NCBI RefSeq assembly: GCF_901827175.1
Contig: NZ_LR594662.1
Coordinates: 1,860,001 to 1,924,000 of the forward strand
Direction: 5' to 3'
Source of the DNA: Variovorax sp. RA8
GTDB lineage: Bacteria; Pseudomonadota; Gammaproteobacteria; Burkholderiales; Burkholderiaceae_C
DNA length: 64,000 bases
In this document: piece after piece, positions 20,269 to 29,438 of the stretch
Position numbering within the stretch: position 1 is the stretch's first letter
Layout of the letters: every line of letters begins with the position of its first letter
The notes under the pieces: generated by a model
Seen by the model: only the letters and a program-made list of their open reading frames with translations
Databases searched by the model: none
What the model was told of the DNA's origin: nothing
Program-made: the position numbers and the translations under genes

Positions 20269-20419
20269 GGTGGGGTGCTCCTCATCCCAGTGGCAATCAT
20301 TCGAAACGGCGCTCAACTATAAGACAAGAGTACAAAAAATGGGAACTTTTCACATAGTTTTCGTTTTCCTGCAGTTGCGGAGGTCTAAAGTACTACATTC
20401 GAGGCTCACAATCGGTGCC
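20269..20419. promoter_or_regulatory. A/T-rich divergent promoter interval
   Basis: This interval between two divergently read small membrane-protein genes is markedly A/T-rich for this chromosome (for example the stretch near 20317-20375 with ACAAAAAA, CTTTTCACATAG and TTTTCGTTTTC). It probably holds promoters in both directions. Xenogeneic-silencer or nucleoid-protein binding would fit the base composition. No specific operator was identified. Confidence 0.4.
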
Positions 20420-20620
20420 ATGAAAGATGCACACGACACCAACCTAGGGTGGTGGACTGACAAGCCCGAGCGGGAGCCGCGGCCTTCTTCATTCAACCCG
20501 ATCTCCGGCCCCTTCCCTCGGCGGCGGGCGGAAAAAGTATGGGTCAAGGCGGCCCTGATCGTTGCACTCATGGTCGGGTTCGGCTGGTCACTGCTGAACC
20601 TCGCCCGCCTCTTGGCGTAG
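20420..20620 (+). CDS. Single-pass membrane small protein
   Basis: A 66-residue protein with a polar, proline-containing N-terminus (TDKPEREPRPSSFNPISGP), an RRR positive patch and one membrane helix (AALIVALMVGFGWSLLNLA) near the C-terminus. The ribosome-binding site is weak. It ends nine bases before the end of the convergent Nit1C flavoprotein gene. Function unknown; the call rests on the coherent membrane topology. Confidence 0.45.
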   Translation: MKDAHDTNLGWWTDKPEREPRPSSFNPISGPFPRRRAEKVWVKAALIVALMVGFGWSLLNLARLLA

Positions 20621-20629
20621 GAGTTTTTG

Positions 20630-21934
20630 CTAAGCCGCGTGGAGGTCCTGCAACGCAGCACCGCCGTGTCGCATGCGGCGCAATTCCCCCCGCGTCGCTT
20701 CGATTGCCTGCGCGAGGAAATCCGCGTCGCGCGCCACCCCCGAGAAGCGGCCCGATCCCCAGGTGTGCAGCCAGGGCAGGCCCAGGAAATAGAGCCCCGG
20801 CTCCCGGGTGATGCCGCGCAGATGCACCGGGTCGCCCCGGCCGTTGAAGACCGGCGCGTCCAGCCACGCGAAGTCCGGCGAAAAGCCGATGCACCAGATC
20901 ACGCTTCGGATGCCGGCGGCGGCCAGGTCCAGCCGCGTGCGTTCCTCCGGCGGCTCCCATACCGGCGTATAGACGGACGCCGGCGGCGCCTCGATGCCCT
21001 GGGCCGCGATGTGCTTGTCGATCGAGGCATTGATGCCGTTGTAGATGCGATCGGCATGGTCCAGGTGCTCGCGCAGATTCGGCTGGAACTGCAGCGAATG
21101 CCCGTCGAAATCCGTCAGCAGGCCATACAGTGCCATGCCTTCGAGGGCGAAGCGCCGCAGGTCGATGTCCCGGCCGCCGTCGCGGCCCGTCACATAGTGG
21201 TTGGTGTTGTCACGCACACCCTCGCGCAGCGGATGCTCCGTCACGGGCATTTCGTAGTAGCCCATGTCCGCGAGCCAGTCCACCACCTCGCGGCCCCGGT
21301 AGAAGCGCGCGCAGCGCGGCGCGTTGCCTGTTGCAAGATGAACCTTGCGCCCCGCCAGGTGCAGGTCCTCCGCGATCTGCGCGCCCGACTGGCCGCAGCC
21401 CACCACCAGCACCGGGCCCTCCGGCAATTGCGCCGGGTTGCGGTACTGGGCCGAGTGGTACTGCACCACGCCGCCCGGCAGCTTCTCGGCCAGCCGCGGC
21501 ACGATGGGCTTGTGATAGCCGCCCGAGGCCACCACCACCTGGTCGGCCGTGTAGCTCCCGGCGTCGGTCTGCACGCGAAAGCGCTCGCCCGCGCCTTCGC
21601 GCCAGACACGCTCCACCGACACGCCTTCGACCGCGGGCGCGTTCACATGCGCCACGAAGCCGGCCAGCCATTCGTTGATCTGGTGCTTGACCATGAAGCC
21701 GTGCGGATCGCCGCCGGCATAGGGCCAGCCCGGCAGCTGGCATTGCCAGTTGGGCGTGACCAGGCAGAAGGAGTCCCAGCGCTGCGTGCGCCAGGTATGG
21801 ACCAGGCTGCGCTTCTCGATCACCAGGTGATCGATGCCGCGCTGCTGCAGGCAGTAGCTGGCCGACAGGCCGGCCTGGCCGCCGCCGACGATGATGACGC
21901 TGTAGTGGCTGCGCCCGCCGTGGGGATGGGACAT
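20630..21934 (-). CDS. MSMEG_0569 family flavin-dependent oxidoreductase (Nit1C)
   Basis: A 434-residue flavoprotein monooxygenase-like enzyme and last gene of the Nit1C operon. Two Rossmann motifs are seen: FAD-binding [17 protein letters not shown] near residue 12 and NADPH-binding [16 protein letters not shown] near 185, as in N-hydroxylating or Baeyer-Villiger-like class B flavoenzymes. Its reaction in the pathway is not established. ATG at 21934 is chosen because the FAD motif begins ten residues later; the apparent 806-codon frame upstream of it is only the opposite-frame shadow of other Nit1C genes. It starts 65 bases after the end of MSMEG_0570. Confidence 0.9.
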   Translation of the reverse strand: MSHPHGGRSHYSVIIVGGGQAGLSASYCLQQRGIDHLVIEKRSLVHTWRTQRWDSFCLVTPNWQCQLPGWPYAGGDPHGFMVKHQINEWLAGFVAHVNAPAVEGVSVERVWREGAGERFRVQTDAGSYTADQVVVASGGYHKPIVPRLAEKLPGGVVQYHSAQYRNPAQLPEGPVLVVGCGQSGAQIAEDLHLAGRKVHLATGNAPRCARFYRGREVVDWLADMGYYEMPVTEHPLREGVRDNTNHYVTGRDGGRDIDLRRFALEGMALYGLLTDFDGHSLQFQPNLREHLDHADRIYNGINASIDKHIAAQGIEAPPASVYTPVWEPPEERTRLDLAAAGIRSVIWCIGFSPDFAWLDAPVFNGRGDPVHLRGITREPGLYFLGLPWLHTWGSGRFSGVARDADFLAQAIEATRGELRRMRHGGAALQDLHAA

Positions 21935-21998
21935 GGGATCACTTTCTATGTGAATGAAGTGGGAAGAGGACCGGGGTCGCCGTTGCCGTCGCCGGGCC

Positions 21999-22283
21999 TC
22001 AGTCGAAGGCGATGACGAGCACCTCGGCATCGGCGCTGCCCGCGAAGCGCGACGCGATGTGCTCGATCTCGGCGAGCTGGTCCATGGCCTGCGAGCAGGC
22101 AAAGCCGTACTTGGCGCGCACGCGCTCCGACGCGATGCCCAGGGCTTCGCGGGTGCGCTGCAGGAAGTCGTGGAGTCCGTAGCACTGCCCCGGGATGAGG
22201 AAGTCCTGCACCACCAGGGAGGGCGAGTAGCAGCGCGTCTCGCTCCCATCGGGCCAGCGCACATGGAAATGCATGACAGGCAT
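21999..22283 (-). CDS. MSMEG_0570 family nitrogen starvation response protein (Nit1C)
   Basis: A 94-residue protein (MPVMHFHVRWPDGSETRCYS at the start, then VQDFLIPGQCYGLHDFLQR) of the MSMEG_0570 family, found almost only in Nit1C clusters and of unknown biochemical role. Its fold resembles neither an enzyme nor a regulator that I can name. ATG at 22283 is preceded by GAAAGAGGA on the minus strand. It lies 16 bases after the glycosyltransferase stop in the shared transcript. Confidence 0.88.
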   Translation of the reverse strand: MPVMHFHVRWPDGSETRCYSPSLVVQDFLIPGQCYGLHDFLQRTREALGIASERVRAKYGFACSQAMDQLAEIEHIASRFAGSADAEVLVIAFD

Positions 22284-22299
22284 CGCGTCCTCTTTCTCT

Positions 22300-23505
22300 T
22301 CAGGCGAGCTGCGCCGGCACGCGGCCGGCGGCCCGCGCGCGCAGCCCGGCGCGGTACAGCGCGAGGTGGCGCTCGGCGCTGGCCTTCCAGCTGAAGCGGC
22401 GCGCCAGGCGCTCGGCGGAGCGGGCGATGCGCGCCGGGTCGCGCCTGGCCAGCGCATCGGCCAGTGCGCCGGCGATGCTGGCCGCGTCGTGGGGCTCGGC
22501 CCAGCTCACGTCGTCCTCGGCGAGGTAATCGACGAAGGGCGCGATGCGGGAAGCCACGACCGGCGCACCGCTGGCCAGCCCTTCGAGCACGACCAGCCCG
22601 AAGCCCTCGCGCAGCGAAGGCATCGCGACCACATCGGCGAGCCGGTACAGCGCGGGCATGTCTTCGTCGGGCAGCGGACCGGTGAGGCGCACCGGCTGCA
22701 GCGGACCTTCCGCGAGGCCCAGGCGCTGCATCCGCGCGCGGAAGGCCTGCGCGCAGCCCTCGTGGTCGAGCAGGCTGGCGCCGCCGGCGATCACGAGCTG
22801 CGCCTGCGGGTGCGTCGCGCGCAGCAGCGCGAAGGCGCTCAACAGGCGAACGCTGTTCTTGCGTTCCTCGATTCCGCCCACGGCGAGCACGACGGGCGCG
22901 CCCGGCACGAGGCCGAGGCGCGCTGCGAGCAGCGCGTCGCCGCGGCCGGCTGCGGGCGAGAAGCGCGCCGTGTCCACGCCGTTTTGCACCTCCTCGGCCG
23001 CGATGCCATGCTCGCGCGCCAGATGCTCGCGCCACAACCGGCTGACGCACAGCACCTGGCCTGCCTCTTCGAACGCGATCCGTTGCCAGCGCATGAGCCG
23101 GGCATCGTCGAAGCTGTCGAGATGGTGCACAGTGCGCACAAAGCCCTCGATGCGGCCCGTGTCGCGCAGTTGCGCGAGCGCATTGCCGCCGATCGAATCG
23201 TGGGTATGCAGCACATCGAAGTCCTCGTCGGCCAGAAGGCGGCCCAGGTGACGCACAAAAGCCTCGATGCGCAGTCGCGCCATCTCGACCGTGCCGGCCG
23301 GCTTGCCGTGCACGGGGACCAGTTCGACGCGGCAGGGCGGCCGCCGGAAGAACGCCTGGCCTGGCGCGGCGGGCGCCATCACCGTGACCGCGTGGCCGGC
23401 GTCGTGCAAGGCGCGCGCGAGCTCCAGCGTGTGCACCACGCCGCCTCGCGGGTTGACGGAATGCGTGAGCAGGCCGATGCGCAGGGGGCGGTCGAACTCA
23501 GGCAT
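22300..23505 (-). CDS. MSMEG_0565 family glycosyltransferase (Nit1C)
   Basis: A 401-residue GT-B (family GT4-like) glycosyltransferase. The N-terminal half begins RIGLLTHSVNPRGGVVHTLE; the C-terminal half has the sugar-nucleotide site ADVVAMPSLREGFGLVVLEG with the E-x7-E pattern and the LAVGGIEERKN linker segment. The acceptor and donor in the Nit1C pathway are unknown; the presence of a glycosyltransferase suggests the cluster makes a sugar-containing small molecule. ATG at 23505 overlaps the AIR-synthase-like gene stop by eight bases. Confidence 0.9.
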   Translation of the reverse strand: MPEFDRPLRIGLLTHSVNPRGGVVHTLELARALHDAGHAVTVMAPAAPGQAFFRRPPCRVELVPVHGKPAGTVEMARLRIEAFVRHLGRLLADEDFDVLHTHDSIGGNALAQLRDTGRIEGFVRTVHHLDSFDDARLMRWQRIAFEEAGQVLCVSRLWREHLAREHGIAAEEVQNGVDTARFSPAAGRGDALLAARLGLVPGAPVVLAVGGIEERKNSVRLLSAFALLRATHPQAQLVIAGGASLLDHEGCAQAFRARMQRLGLAEGPLQPVRLTGPLPDEDMPALYRLADVVAMPSLREGFGLVVLEGLASGAPVVASRIAPFVDYLAEDDVSWAEPHDAASIAGALADALARRDPARIARSAERLARRFSWKASAERHLALYRAGLRARAAGRVPAQLA

Positions 23506-24505
23506 GGCGCATCTCCCGGGCACCGACGGCACGCGGCTGGATGAAGGCCTCGCGACCGAAGTCCCACAGCGATGCTTCCTCGCCGTCCGCGCGCAGCCGC
23601 ACTTCGCGCGAGCCGTCCACCTCGCCGACCACGCCGCAGGCGATGTCGCGCGCCGCAAAGCGCGCGAGCACCTCGGCCACCCGCGAGGGCGCGACGCTGA
23701 GCACGAAGCCGTAGCTCGGAAAGGACGAAAGCCAGTGCATCATCGGCACGCCCGCAGGCCGCGGCAGCGCGTCGAGGTCGATGTGCGCGCCCACGCCCGA
23801 GCATTCGAGCAGCATCATCGCGGTGCCCACCGCCCCCGCCATGCTGATGTCCTTGGCGGCGCGGCACAGGCCGTCTTCCGCCAGCGCCGGCAGCAGTTCC
23901 AGGTCGGCGCGCAGCCGCGCGGTCGGCGCGCGGGTCGAGGCGTTCCAGTAGGGAAAGGGCTCCTCGTAGGCGCCGCGCAGGTCCACCGCCATCACCAGCA
24001 CATCGCCAGGGCGGGCATCGAAGCTGGTCAACAGCCGCCGCGCATGACCCAGGATCGCGACCGCGAGCTGGGGCCGTTCGCTGCGGTTGTTGCTGTGGCC
24101 GCCGACAATCGGCACGCCGTAGCGCGCCGCGGCCTCGGCCAACCCCCGCAGGACCTCGTCGGCCGGGTCCATGCCGCAGCTCCACAGCGCGTCGACCACC
24201 GCCGTCGGCCGTCCACCCATCGCGTAGATGTCGCTCACGTTCACCATCACGCCGCAGTAGCCGGCGAACCAGGGCATGCGAACGATGAAGTCCTCGACCA
24301 GGCCCTCGATGGCGAACAGCAGGTAGCCGCCGTGGCCATCCGGGATGGCTGCGCAGTCGTCGCCCACCGGCACGGCCTGCGCCAGCGCCGCGTGGCCGCC
24401 GGGCAGTGAGCGCCCGAGGGCGGACACCACGTCGGCGATGTCGCGCTTGTGGGCGAAGCCGCGCGTGGCGCGCAAGGCCTCGGCAATCTCGGCGGCCTGC
24501 GTCAT
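23498..24505 (-). CDS. Sll0787 family AIR-synthase-like protein (Nit1C)
   Basis: A 335-residue member of the PurM/SelD/ThiL superfamily, which bind ATP and activate oxygen or nitrogen nucleophiles. Typical features are the PVGDDCAAIPDG N-terminal metal/ATP motif, VNVSDIYAMGGRPTA, GGHSNNR and AAKDISMAGAVGTA. Reaction unknown; ATP-dependent phosphorylation or amidine formation would fit the family. Start ATG at 24505 overlaps the acetyltransferase stop by four bases (ATGA), showing tight coupling. Confidence 0.9.
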   Translation of the reverse strand: MTQAAEIAEALRATRGFAHKRDIADVVSALGRSLPGGHAALAQAVPVGDDCAAIPDGHGGYLLFAIEGLVEDFIVRMPWFAGYCGVMVNVSDIYAMGGRPTAVVDALWSCGMDPADEVLRGLAEAAARYGVPIVGGHSNNRSERPQLAVAILGHARRLLTSFDARPGDVLVMAVDLRGAYEEPFPYWNASTRAPTARLRADLELLPALAEDGLCRAAKDISMAGAVGTAMMLLECSGVGAHIDLDALPRPAGVPMMHWLSSFPSYGFVLSVAPSRVAEVLARFAARDIACGVVGEVDGSREVRLRADGEEASLWDFGREAFIQPRAVGAREMRHA

Positions 24506-25062
24506 GACAGCACCCGGGCCCGGGTCACGAAGCCGCTCACCGGATCGTGGCAGGGCGGATAGAAGTCCAGCCCGGCCTGCATGCGCGCATGCGGACGGCC
24601 GTGGATGGCCGTTTCGTCGAGCAAGCGCCAGCCCAGCTTGCGAAACAGCGGCACGTTCTGCATCTGCACATGGGCCAGGAAGCGCTCGCAGCCCAGCGCA
24701 TGGGCGCGAGAGACGGCCAGCCGGATCAGCGTCGCGCCCAGGTGCCCCTGGCTGCGGAAGGCCGGATGCACCGCCAGGCGCGAGCCCCACCATTCGCCCG
24801 CTGCATCGCCGCGATGGATGCGCACCGTGCCTACCACCTGCTCCGGCATCCCCGCATTGCAGGACATTGCCACCAGCGCCTGCGCGTGCGTGTCGATCGC
24901 ATCGCGGTCGTCGTGCGCGAAGATGCCCTGCTCGATGCAGAACACCGCGCGCCTAAGGGCCATGGCCTCGTCGATCTCCCATTGCTGTGCGGCTTCGCGA
25001 ACGAGGTACTCCACCGGCGCGTAGTCCGCCGGCAGCTCGCAGAGGTCATCGATGCACAGCAT
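24502..25062 (-). CDS. MSMEG_0567/Sll0786 family N-acetyltransferase (Nit1C)
   Basis: A 186-residue GNAT-fold protein: the acetyl-CoA binding motif A is HPAFRSQGHLGATLIRLAV, preceded by the strand VVGTVRIHR, with a C-terminal LGWRLLDE. Specific to Nit1C clusters, it probably acylates an amine intermediate. ATG at 25062 lies three bases after the end of the radical SAM gene; the stop overlaps the next gene. Confidence 0.9.
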   Translation of the reverse strand: MLCIDDLCELPADYAPVEYLVREAAQQWEIDEAMALRRAVFCIEQGIFAHDDRDAIDTHAQALVAMSCNAGMPEQVVGTVRIHRGDAAGEWWGSRLAVHPAFRSQGHLGATLIRLAVSRAHALGCERFLAHVQMQNVPLFRKLGWRLLDETAIHGRPHARMQAGLDFYPPCHDPVSGFVTRARVLS

Positions 25063-25065
25063 GGC

Positions 25066-26184
25066 TCAGCCCTCGTAGACCGACAGCGACGAGCAGGCGC
25101 CGCACTTGCCGCAGCCGGCCTTGATGTCGGCCGAGCGCAGCCCGGCCGCTGCCACCCGCTCGCCCAGCGGCGCCAGCAGCGACTGCATGAACGCGGGCGA
25201 GGGCGCGGGATGGTCTTCCAGCGGGGTGCCGCTGATCGGCACGAAGGGCACGACGAAAGGGTAGACGCCGCGCGCCAGCAACTGGTCGCAGGTGTCGAGG
25301 ACCGCCTCGCGCGTATCGCCCAGGCCCGCGAGGATGTAGGTGCTGACCTGCCCGCGCCCGAAGACCGCCACCGCGGCCTCGAAGGCGCTCATGTAGCGCG
25401 AGACGGGCACGCTCGCCTTGCCCGGCATGATCCGCTCCCGCACCTCGGGCGTGACCGCCTCCAGGTGCATGCCGAGCGTGTCGATGCCGGCGGCCTTCAT
25501 GCGCTGGAACCAGCGGTCATCGTCGGGCGGCTCGCACTGGCCCTGGATCGGGAGCTCGACCGCCGCCTTGATCGCGAAGGCGCTCTCGCACAGGATGGCG
25601 GCGCCCCGGTCGGTGGCGTTGGGCGTGCCGGTGGTCATCACCATGTGCTTCACGCCGTCGAGCAGCACCGCGGCGCGGGCCACCTCGGCCAGTTGCTCCG
25701 GTGTCTTGCGCGCGATGGTGCGGCCCGCCGCGAGCGACTGGCCGATAGCACAGAACTTGCAGCTCTTGCGGCGGCTCTCGTAGCGGATGCAGGTCTGCAG
25801 CACCGTGGTGGCGAGCACGTCGCTGCCGTGCAGCGTGGCGATGTGCGAGTAGGGCACGCCGTCGAAGGTCTGCATCGCGTAGAAGCGTGGCTGCTTCGGA
25901 AAGGAGATGCTGGCGATCGGGATGCTGCCGCGCATCACCCGGCTCACACCCTGGGCGTCTGGCGCCTCGGCAGTAAAGGGCGAGTGCCAGGCGGTGGAGG
26001 TATGGACCGGCACCATGATCGTGTGGCCGTCCACCGTCACCGCCTTGTGGTCCGAGGGGCCGGCGCCGCCGCGCCGGCTGGCGGCACCGGCCGTCGGGTC
26101 AGCCAGCCGCAACCCGAAGGACTGGAGCTCCGTCATCAGTTGCCGGCTGTCCGGCAGGGTGGGTGTCAGGGTGGTCATGGTCAT
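25066..26184 (-). CDS. MSMEG_0568 family radical SAM protein (Nit1C)
   Basis: A 372-residue biotin-synthase-like radical SAM enzyme. The cluster cysteines appear as Cys132, Cys142 and Cys145 in [18 protein letters not shown], that is C-x9-C-x2-C instead of the usual C-x3-C-x2-C, and the C-terminus carries a second set, [10 protein letters not shown], probably for an auxiliary cluster. Other barrel features ([34 protein letters not shown]) are intact. The product is unknown. ATG at 26184 follows GGAGCC; a second ATG two codons on is possible. The 5' end overlaps the nitrilase gene by 86 bases in another frame. Confidence 0.92.
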   Translation of the reverse strand: MTMTTLTPTLPDSRQLMTELQSFGLRLADPTAGAASRRGGAGPSDHKAVTVDGHTIMVPVHTSTAWHSPFTAEAPDAQGVSRVMRGSIPIASISFPKQPRFYAMQTFDGVPYSHIATLHGSDVLATTVLQTCIRYESRRKSCKFCAIGQSLAAGRTIARKTPEQLAEVARAAVLLDGVKHMVMTTGTPNATDRGAAILCESAFAIKAAVELPIQGQCEPPDDDRWFQRMKAAGIDTLGMHLEAVTPEVRERIMPGKASVPVSRYMSAFEAAVAVFGRGQVSTYILAGLGDTREAVLDTCDQLLARGVYPFVVPFVPISGTPLEDHPAPSPAFMQSLLAPLGERVAAAGLRSADIKAGCGKCGACSSLSVYEG

Positions 26185-27151
26185 GGCTCCGGAGGGGGGA
26201 AGAAGCGGGCGGGGCATGCATCGGCACGGTGGTCGCAGTCGGCCGGTCGTTGATGGCGAGCGCGAGCAGCTCGGGCCGTGCGTAGTGGCCGACCGAGTCC
26301 ATCATTCGCTTGCGCTTGGCGATCAGCGCGAAGTCCAGGTCGGCCACCACCATGCCCTCGCCGTCGGTGAGCGGCGGCGCCAGGTGCTTGCCCTCGGGCG
26401 AGACGATGGCCGTGTGGCAGCCGCCGTGCAGCGCCTTCTGCAGGCCGGCATCGGGCGTGACGCTCCGGATCTGATCGTCCGTCAGCCAGCCCGTGGCGTT
26501 GACCACGAAGCAGCCGGACTCCAGCGCGTGGTGGCGGATGGTCACCTCCATCTGCTCGGCGAAGATCGGCCCGACGAGCGAGCCGGGGAACTGCGCGCAG
26601 TGGATCTCCTCGTGCTGCGCCATCAGGCTGTAGCGCGCCAGCGGGTTGTAATGTTCCCAGCAGGCCAGCGCGCCGAGGCGGCCGATGGCGGTGTCGACCA
26701 CCTTGAGCCCCGCGCCGTCGCCCATGCCCCACACCATGCGTTCGTGGTAGGTGGGCGTGATCTTGCGGCGCTTGAGCAGCAACGCACCGTCGGCATCGAA
26801 CACCAGCTGCGTGTTGTAGAGGCTGCCGTGGTCGCGCTCGTTGACGCCCAGCACCACCACCATGCCATGCGCGCGGGCACGCTCGGCCACGGCGGCCGTG
26901 ACGGGCCCGGGCACGACCACCGCACGCTCCACCAGCTGCAGGTGCGCGGGCCCCTGCAGCACCGGCGGCAGCACGAAGGAGAAGTAGGGGTAGTAGGGCA
27001 CGAAGGTCTCGGGAAAGACCGCGAGCTGCGCGCCCTTGGCCGCGGCTTCGTCGATGGCGCTGCACACGCGCTCGAGCGTGCCCTCGGGCCGATCGAAGTC
27101 GGGTGCGATCTGCACCGCGGCCGCCCGCACGATGCGTGGTCTGGATGCCAT
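26099..27151 (-). CDS. Nit1 (Nit6803-type) nitrilase
   Basis: A 350-residue carbon-nitrogen hydrolase. The catalytic triad is visible: Glu48 in [12 protein letters not shown], Lys130 in [12 protein letters not shown] and Cys164 in [11 protein letters not shown]. It belongs to the branch-1 nitrilases of Nit1C clusters, which have been linked to growth on cyanide as nitrogen source and which hydrolyse some aliphatic and aromatic nitriles. The last 30 residues ([10 protein letters not shown] and on) extend beyond the usual domain and are encoded in the 86-base overlap with the radical SAM gene. ATG at 27151 is 14 bases after the preceding gene. Confidence 0.93.
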   Translation of the reverse strand: MASRPRIVRAAAVQIAPDFDRPEGTLERVCSAIDEAAAKGAQLAVFPETFVPYYPYFSFVLPPVLQGPAHLQLVERAVVVPGPVTAAVAERARAHGMVVVLGVNERDHGSLYNTQLVFDADGALLLKRRKITPTYHERMVWGMGDGAGLKVVDTAIGRLGALACWEHYNPLARYSLMAQHEEIHCAQFPGSLVGPIFAEQMEVTIRHHALESGCFVVNATGWLTDDQIRSVTPDAGLQKALHGGCHTAIVSPEGKHLAPPLTDGEGMVVADLDFALIAKRKRMMDSVGHYARPELLALAINDRPTATTVPMHAPPASSPLRSHDHDHPDTHPAGQPATDDGAPVLRVAAG

Positions 27152-27165
27152 CGCTGCGCGCCTGG

Positions 27166-27648
<483 letters not shown>

Positions 27649-27986
27649 GTGGGACTCCAGTTGAGTGGTTGGAACGCAGGTCCTGCGCACCTTCTCTTTG
27701 CAGGCGATGTGCCAGCGCAGCGCGGGCCACGTGCGATCAAGCTGCGATCAATGCGCATCGGCGCGGCCTTGGTGCATGAAAAGAATTCCCGGACCGGACC
27801 GGGTCGTGCATTCAGGCGGGCGGCCGCCTCCTTTCCGCACCGATGCGAAGCGCCCGGCATGCGATCAATGCACCCGATCAAGGGCCTTGATCGCACCCCT
27901 TCGAAGCATTCATCCACGCTGGCGCGGGCACGTTTCCTGCGGCTCGAAGCTGTCCCGATGCAATCAATGGATGCGATCAACTTGCC
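27649..27986. promoter_or_regulatory. Divergent control region with seven TGCGATCAA elements
   Basis: 338 bases without a gene between the Nit1C operon and the MocR-type regulator. Direct copies of TGCGATCAA lie at 27732-27740, 27743-27751, 27860-27868 and 27972-27980; near copies at 27873-27881 (CCCGATCAA) and 27959-27967 (TGCAATCAA); one inverted copy at 27887-27895. Paired copies are 11 or 13 bases apart. The fourth and the inverted copy form a palindrome with 9-base arms (27875-27893). Repeated direct elements in a divergent promoter are the known operator style of MocR/PdxR/GabR regulators. The last pair is just before the regulator start, suggesting autoregulation. Confidence 0.75.
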
Positions 27987-29417
27987 ATGAACCCGATCAC
28001 CCCCCACTGGCGCAAGCAGCTGCGCGGCAGCGCCAAGCCGGCCTACCTGCTGCTGGCCGACCTGATCGCCGAGGACATCCGCACCGGGCGCCTCGCCGTG
28101 CGCGACCGGCTGCCTACGCTGCGCGAGCTCGCCGCCGATCTGCAGCTCAACTACACGACCGTGGCGCGGGGCTATGCCGAGGCGCGCAAGCGCGGGCTCA
28201 TCGACACGCGCGCCGGCACCGGCACCTTCATCCGCTCCGGCAGCCCCAGCCTGCGCCTGCGCGGCGGCAGCGGTGCCGAGATGACGATGAACATGCCGCC
28301 CGAGCCGGACGACGAGCACCTGCTCGCGCGGCTGCACGACAGCGCGAGCCGCGCCTTGGCTGACGCGGACCTCTACGACCTGCTGCGTTACCGGGACTTC
28401 GGCGGCACCGCGCACGACCGCGAGGCGGCGATGCACTGGCTGCGACCGCGCCTGCCGGATGCGGGGGTCGACCGCATGCTGGTGTGCCCCGGCATCCACG
28501 GCGTGTTGACCGCGCTGTTCTCCCAGCTGGCGCGCCCGGGCGAGCTGATCTGCGTGGAGTCGCTCACGTACCCCGGCGTCAAGGCCATCGCAGCGCAGCT
28601 GGGCGTCCAGCTGCATGCGCTGCAGCTGGACGAGGACGGCCCGATCGCCGACGCCTTCGAGCATGCCTGCAGGACGCTCAAGCCCAAGGCGCTGTACTGC
28701 AACCCGGCGCTGCTCAACCCCACCACAGCGACGGTCTCGCGCGCCCGGCGCGAGGCGCTGGCCGACGTGGCGCTGCGCTACGCCGTGCCGATCATCGAGG
28801 ACGATGCCTACGGCATGCTCCCGCGCCAGTCCCCGGCGGCGCTCGCCACCCTGGCACCCGCGCTCACCTACTACGTGAGCGGCTTCTCGAAGTGCTTCGG
28901 CGCGGGCCTGCGCACCGCCTACGTGTGCTCGCCGACGGTGCTCCAGTCACAGCGGCTGGCCGGCGCGATGCGCGCCACCACCGTCATGGCCTCGCCCATC
29001 ACCAATGCGCTGGCCACCCTGTGGGTGGATGACGGCACCGCCGAGGCCATGCTGCAGGCGGTGCGCGCGGAATCCGTCGCGCGGCAGCTGCTGGCGGCGC
29101 GGCATCTCGGCGAGCACGGCCTGCAGGCGCATCCCGAAGGCTTCCATGCCTGGCTGCCGCTCACCCCGGGCTGGAGCCCGGTCGAGTTCGCCTCCTACCT
29201 GCGCACGCAGAACGTGGGGGTGGTGGCGAGCGCGGCCTTCTCCACCGATGGCGATCCGCCCGATGCGGTGCGCATCTGCCTGGGGGGCCCGATGTCGCGC
29301 GACGATTGCGACCAGGCGCTGCGCCTGATCGCCGACACGCTCACCCACCCGCTGCACCCCCATGCGACGGTGCAGGAACGCGACCGCGCGTCTGTGGCCG
29401 CGTGGCGCCCGGGCTGA
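27987..29417 (+). CDS. MocR-type GntR regulator with aminotransferase domain
   Basis: A 476-residue regulator: a GntR winged helix at about residues 14-85 (IAEDIRTGRLAVRDRLPTLR, AADLQLNYTTVARGYAEARK) fused to a fold-type I aminotransferase domain. The PLP lysine is present in YYVSGFSKCFGAGLR, and a DDAYG aspartate precedes it, so PLP is probably bound. MocR regulators use PLP plus a ligand (pyridoxal, GABA or others) to control divergent genes. Its start abuts the last TGCGATCAA element, and its position opposite the Nit1C operon makes it the likely controller of that operon. Confidence 0.92.
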   Translation: MNPITPHWRKQLRGSAKPAYLLLADLIAEDIRTGRLAVRDRLPTLRELAADLQLNYTTVARGYAEARKRGLIDTRAGTGTFIRSGSPSLRLRGGSGAEMTMNMPPEPDDEHLLARLHDSASRALADADLYDLLRYRDFGGTAHDREAAMHWLRPRLPDAGVDRMLVCPGIHGVLTALFSQLARPGELICVESLTYPGVKAIAAQLGVQLHALQLDEDGPIADAFEHACRTLKPKALYCNPALLNPTTATVSRARREALADVALRYAVPIIEDDAYGMLPRQSPAALATLAPALTYYVSGFSKCFGAGLRTAYVCSPTVLQSQRLAGAMRATTVMASPITNALATLWVDDGTAEAMLQAVRAESVARQLLAARHLGEHGLQAHPEGFHAWLPLTPGWSPVEFASYLRTQNVGVVASAAFSTDGDPPDAVRICLGGPMSRDDCDQALRLIADTLTHPLHPHATVQERDRASVAAWRPG

Positions 29418-29438
29418 TGCCGGGCGCGTTCAACCTTG

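Noticed and set aside
21935..23050. In-frame extension upstream of the Nit1C flavoprotein, suggesting an 806-residue fusion
   Set aside because: The extra part is antisense-frame composition over MSMEG_0570 and the glycosyltransferase; the FAD motif directly after 21934 fixes the real start.
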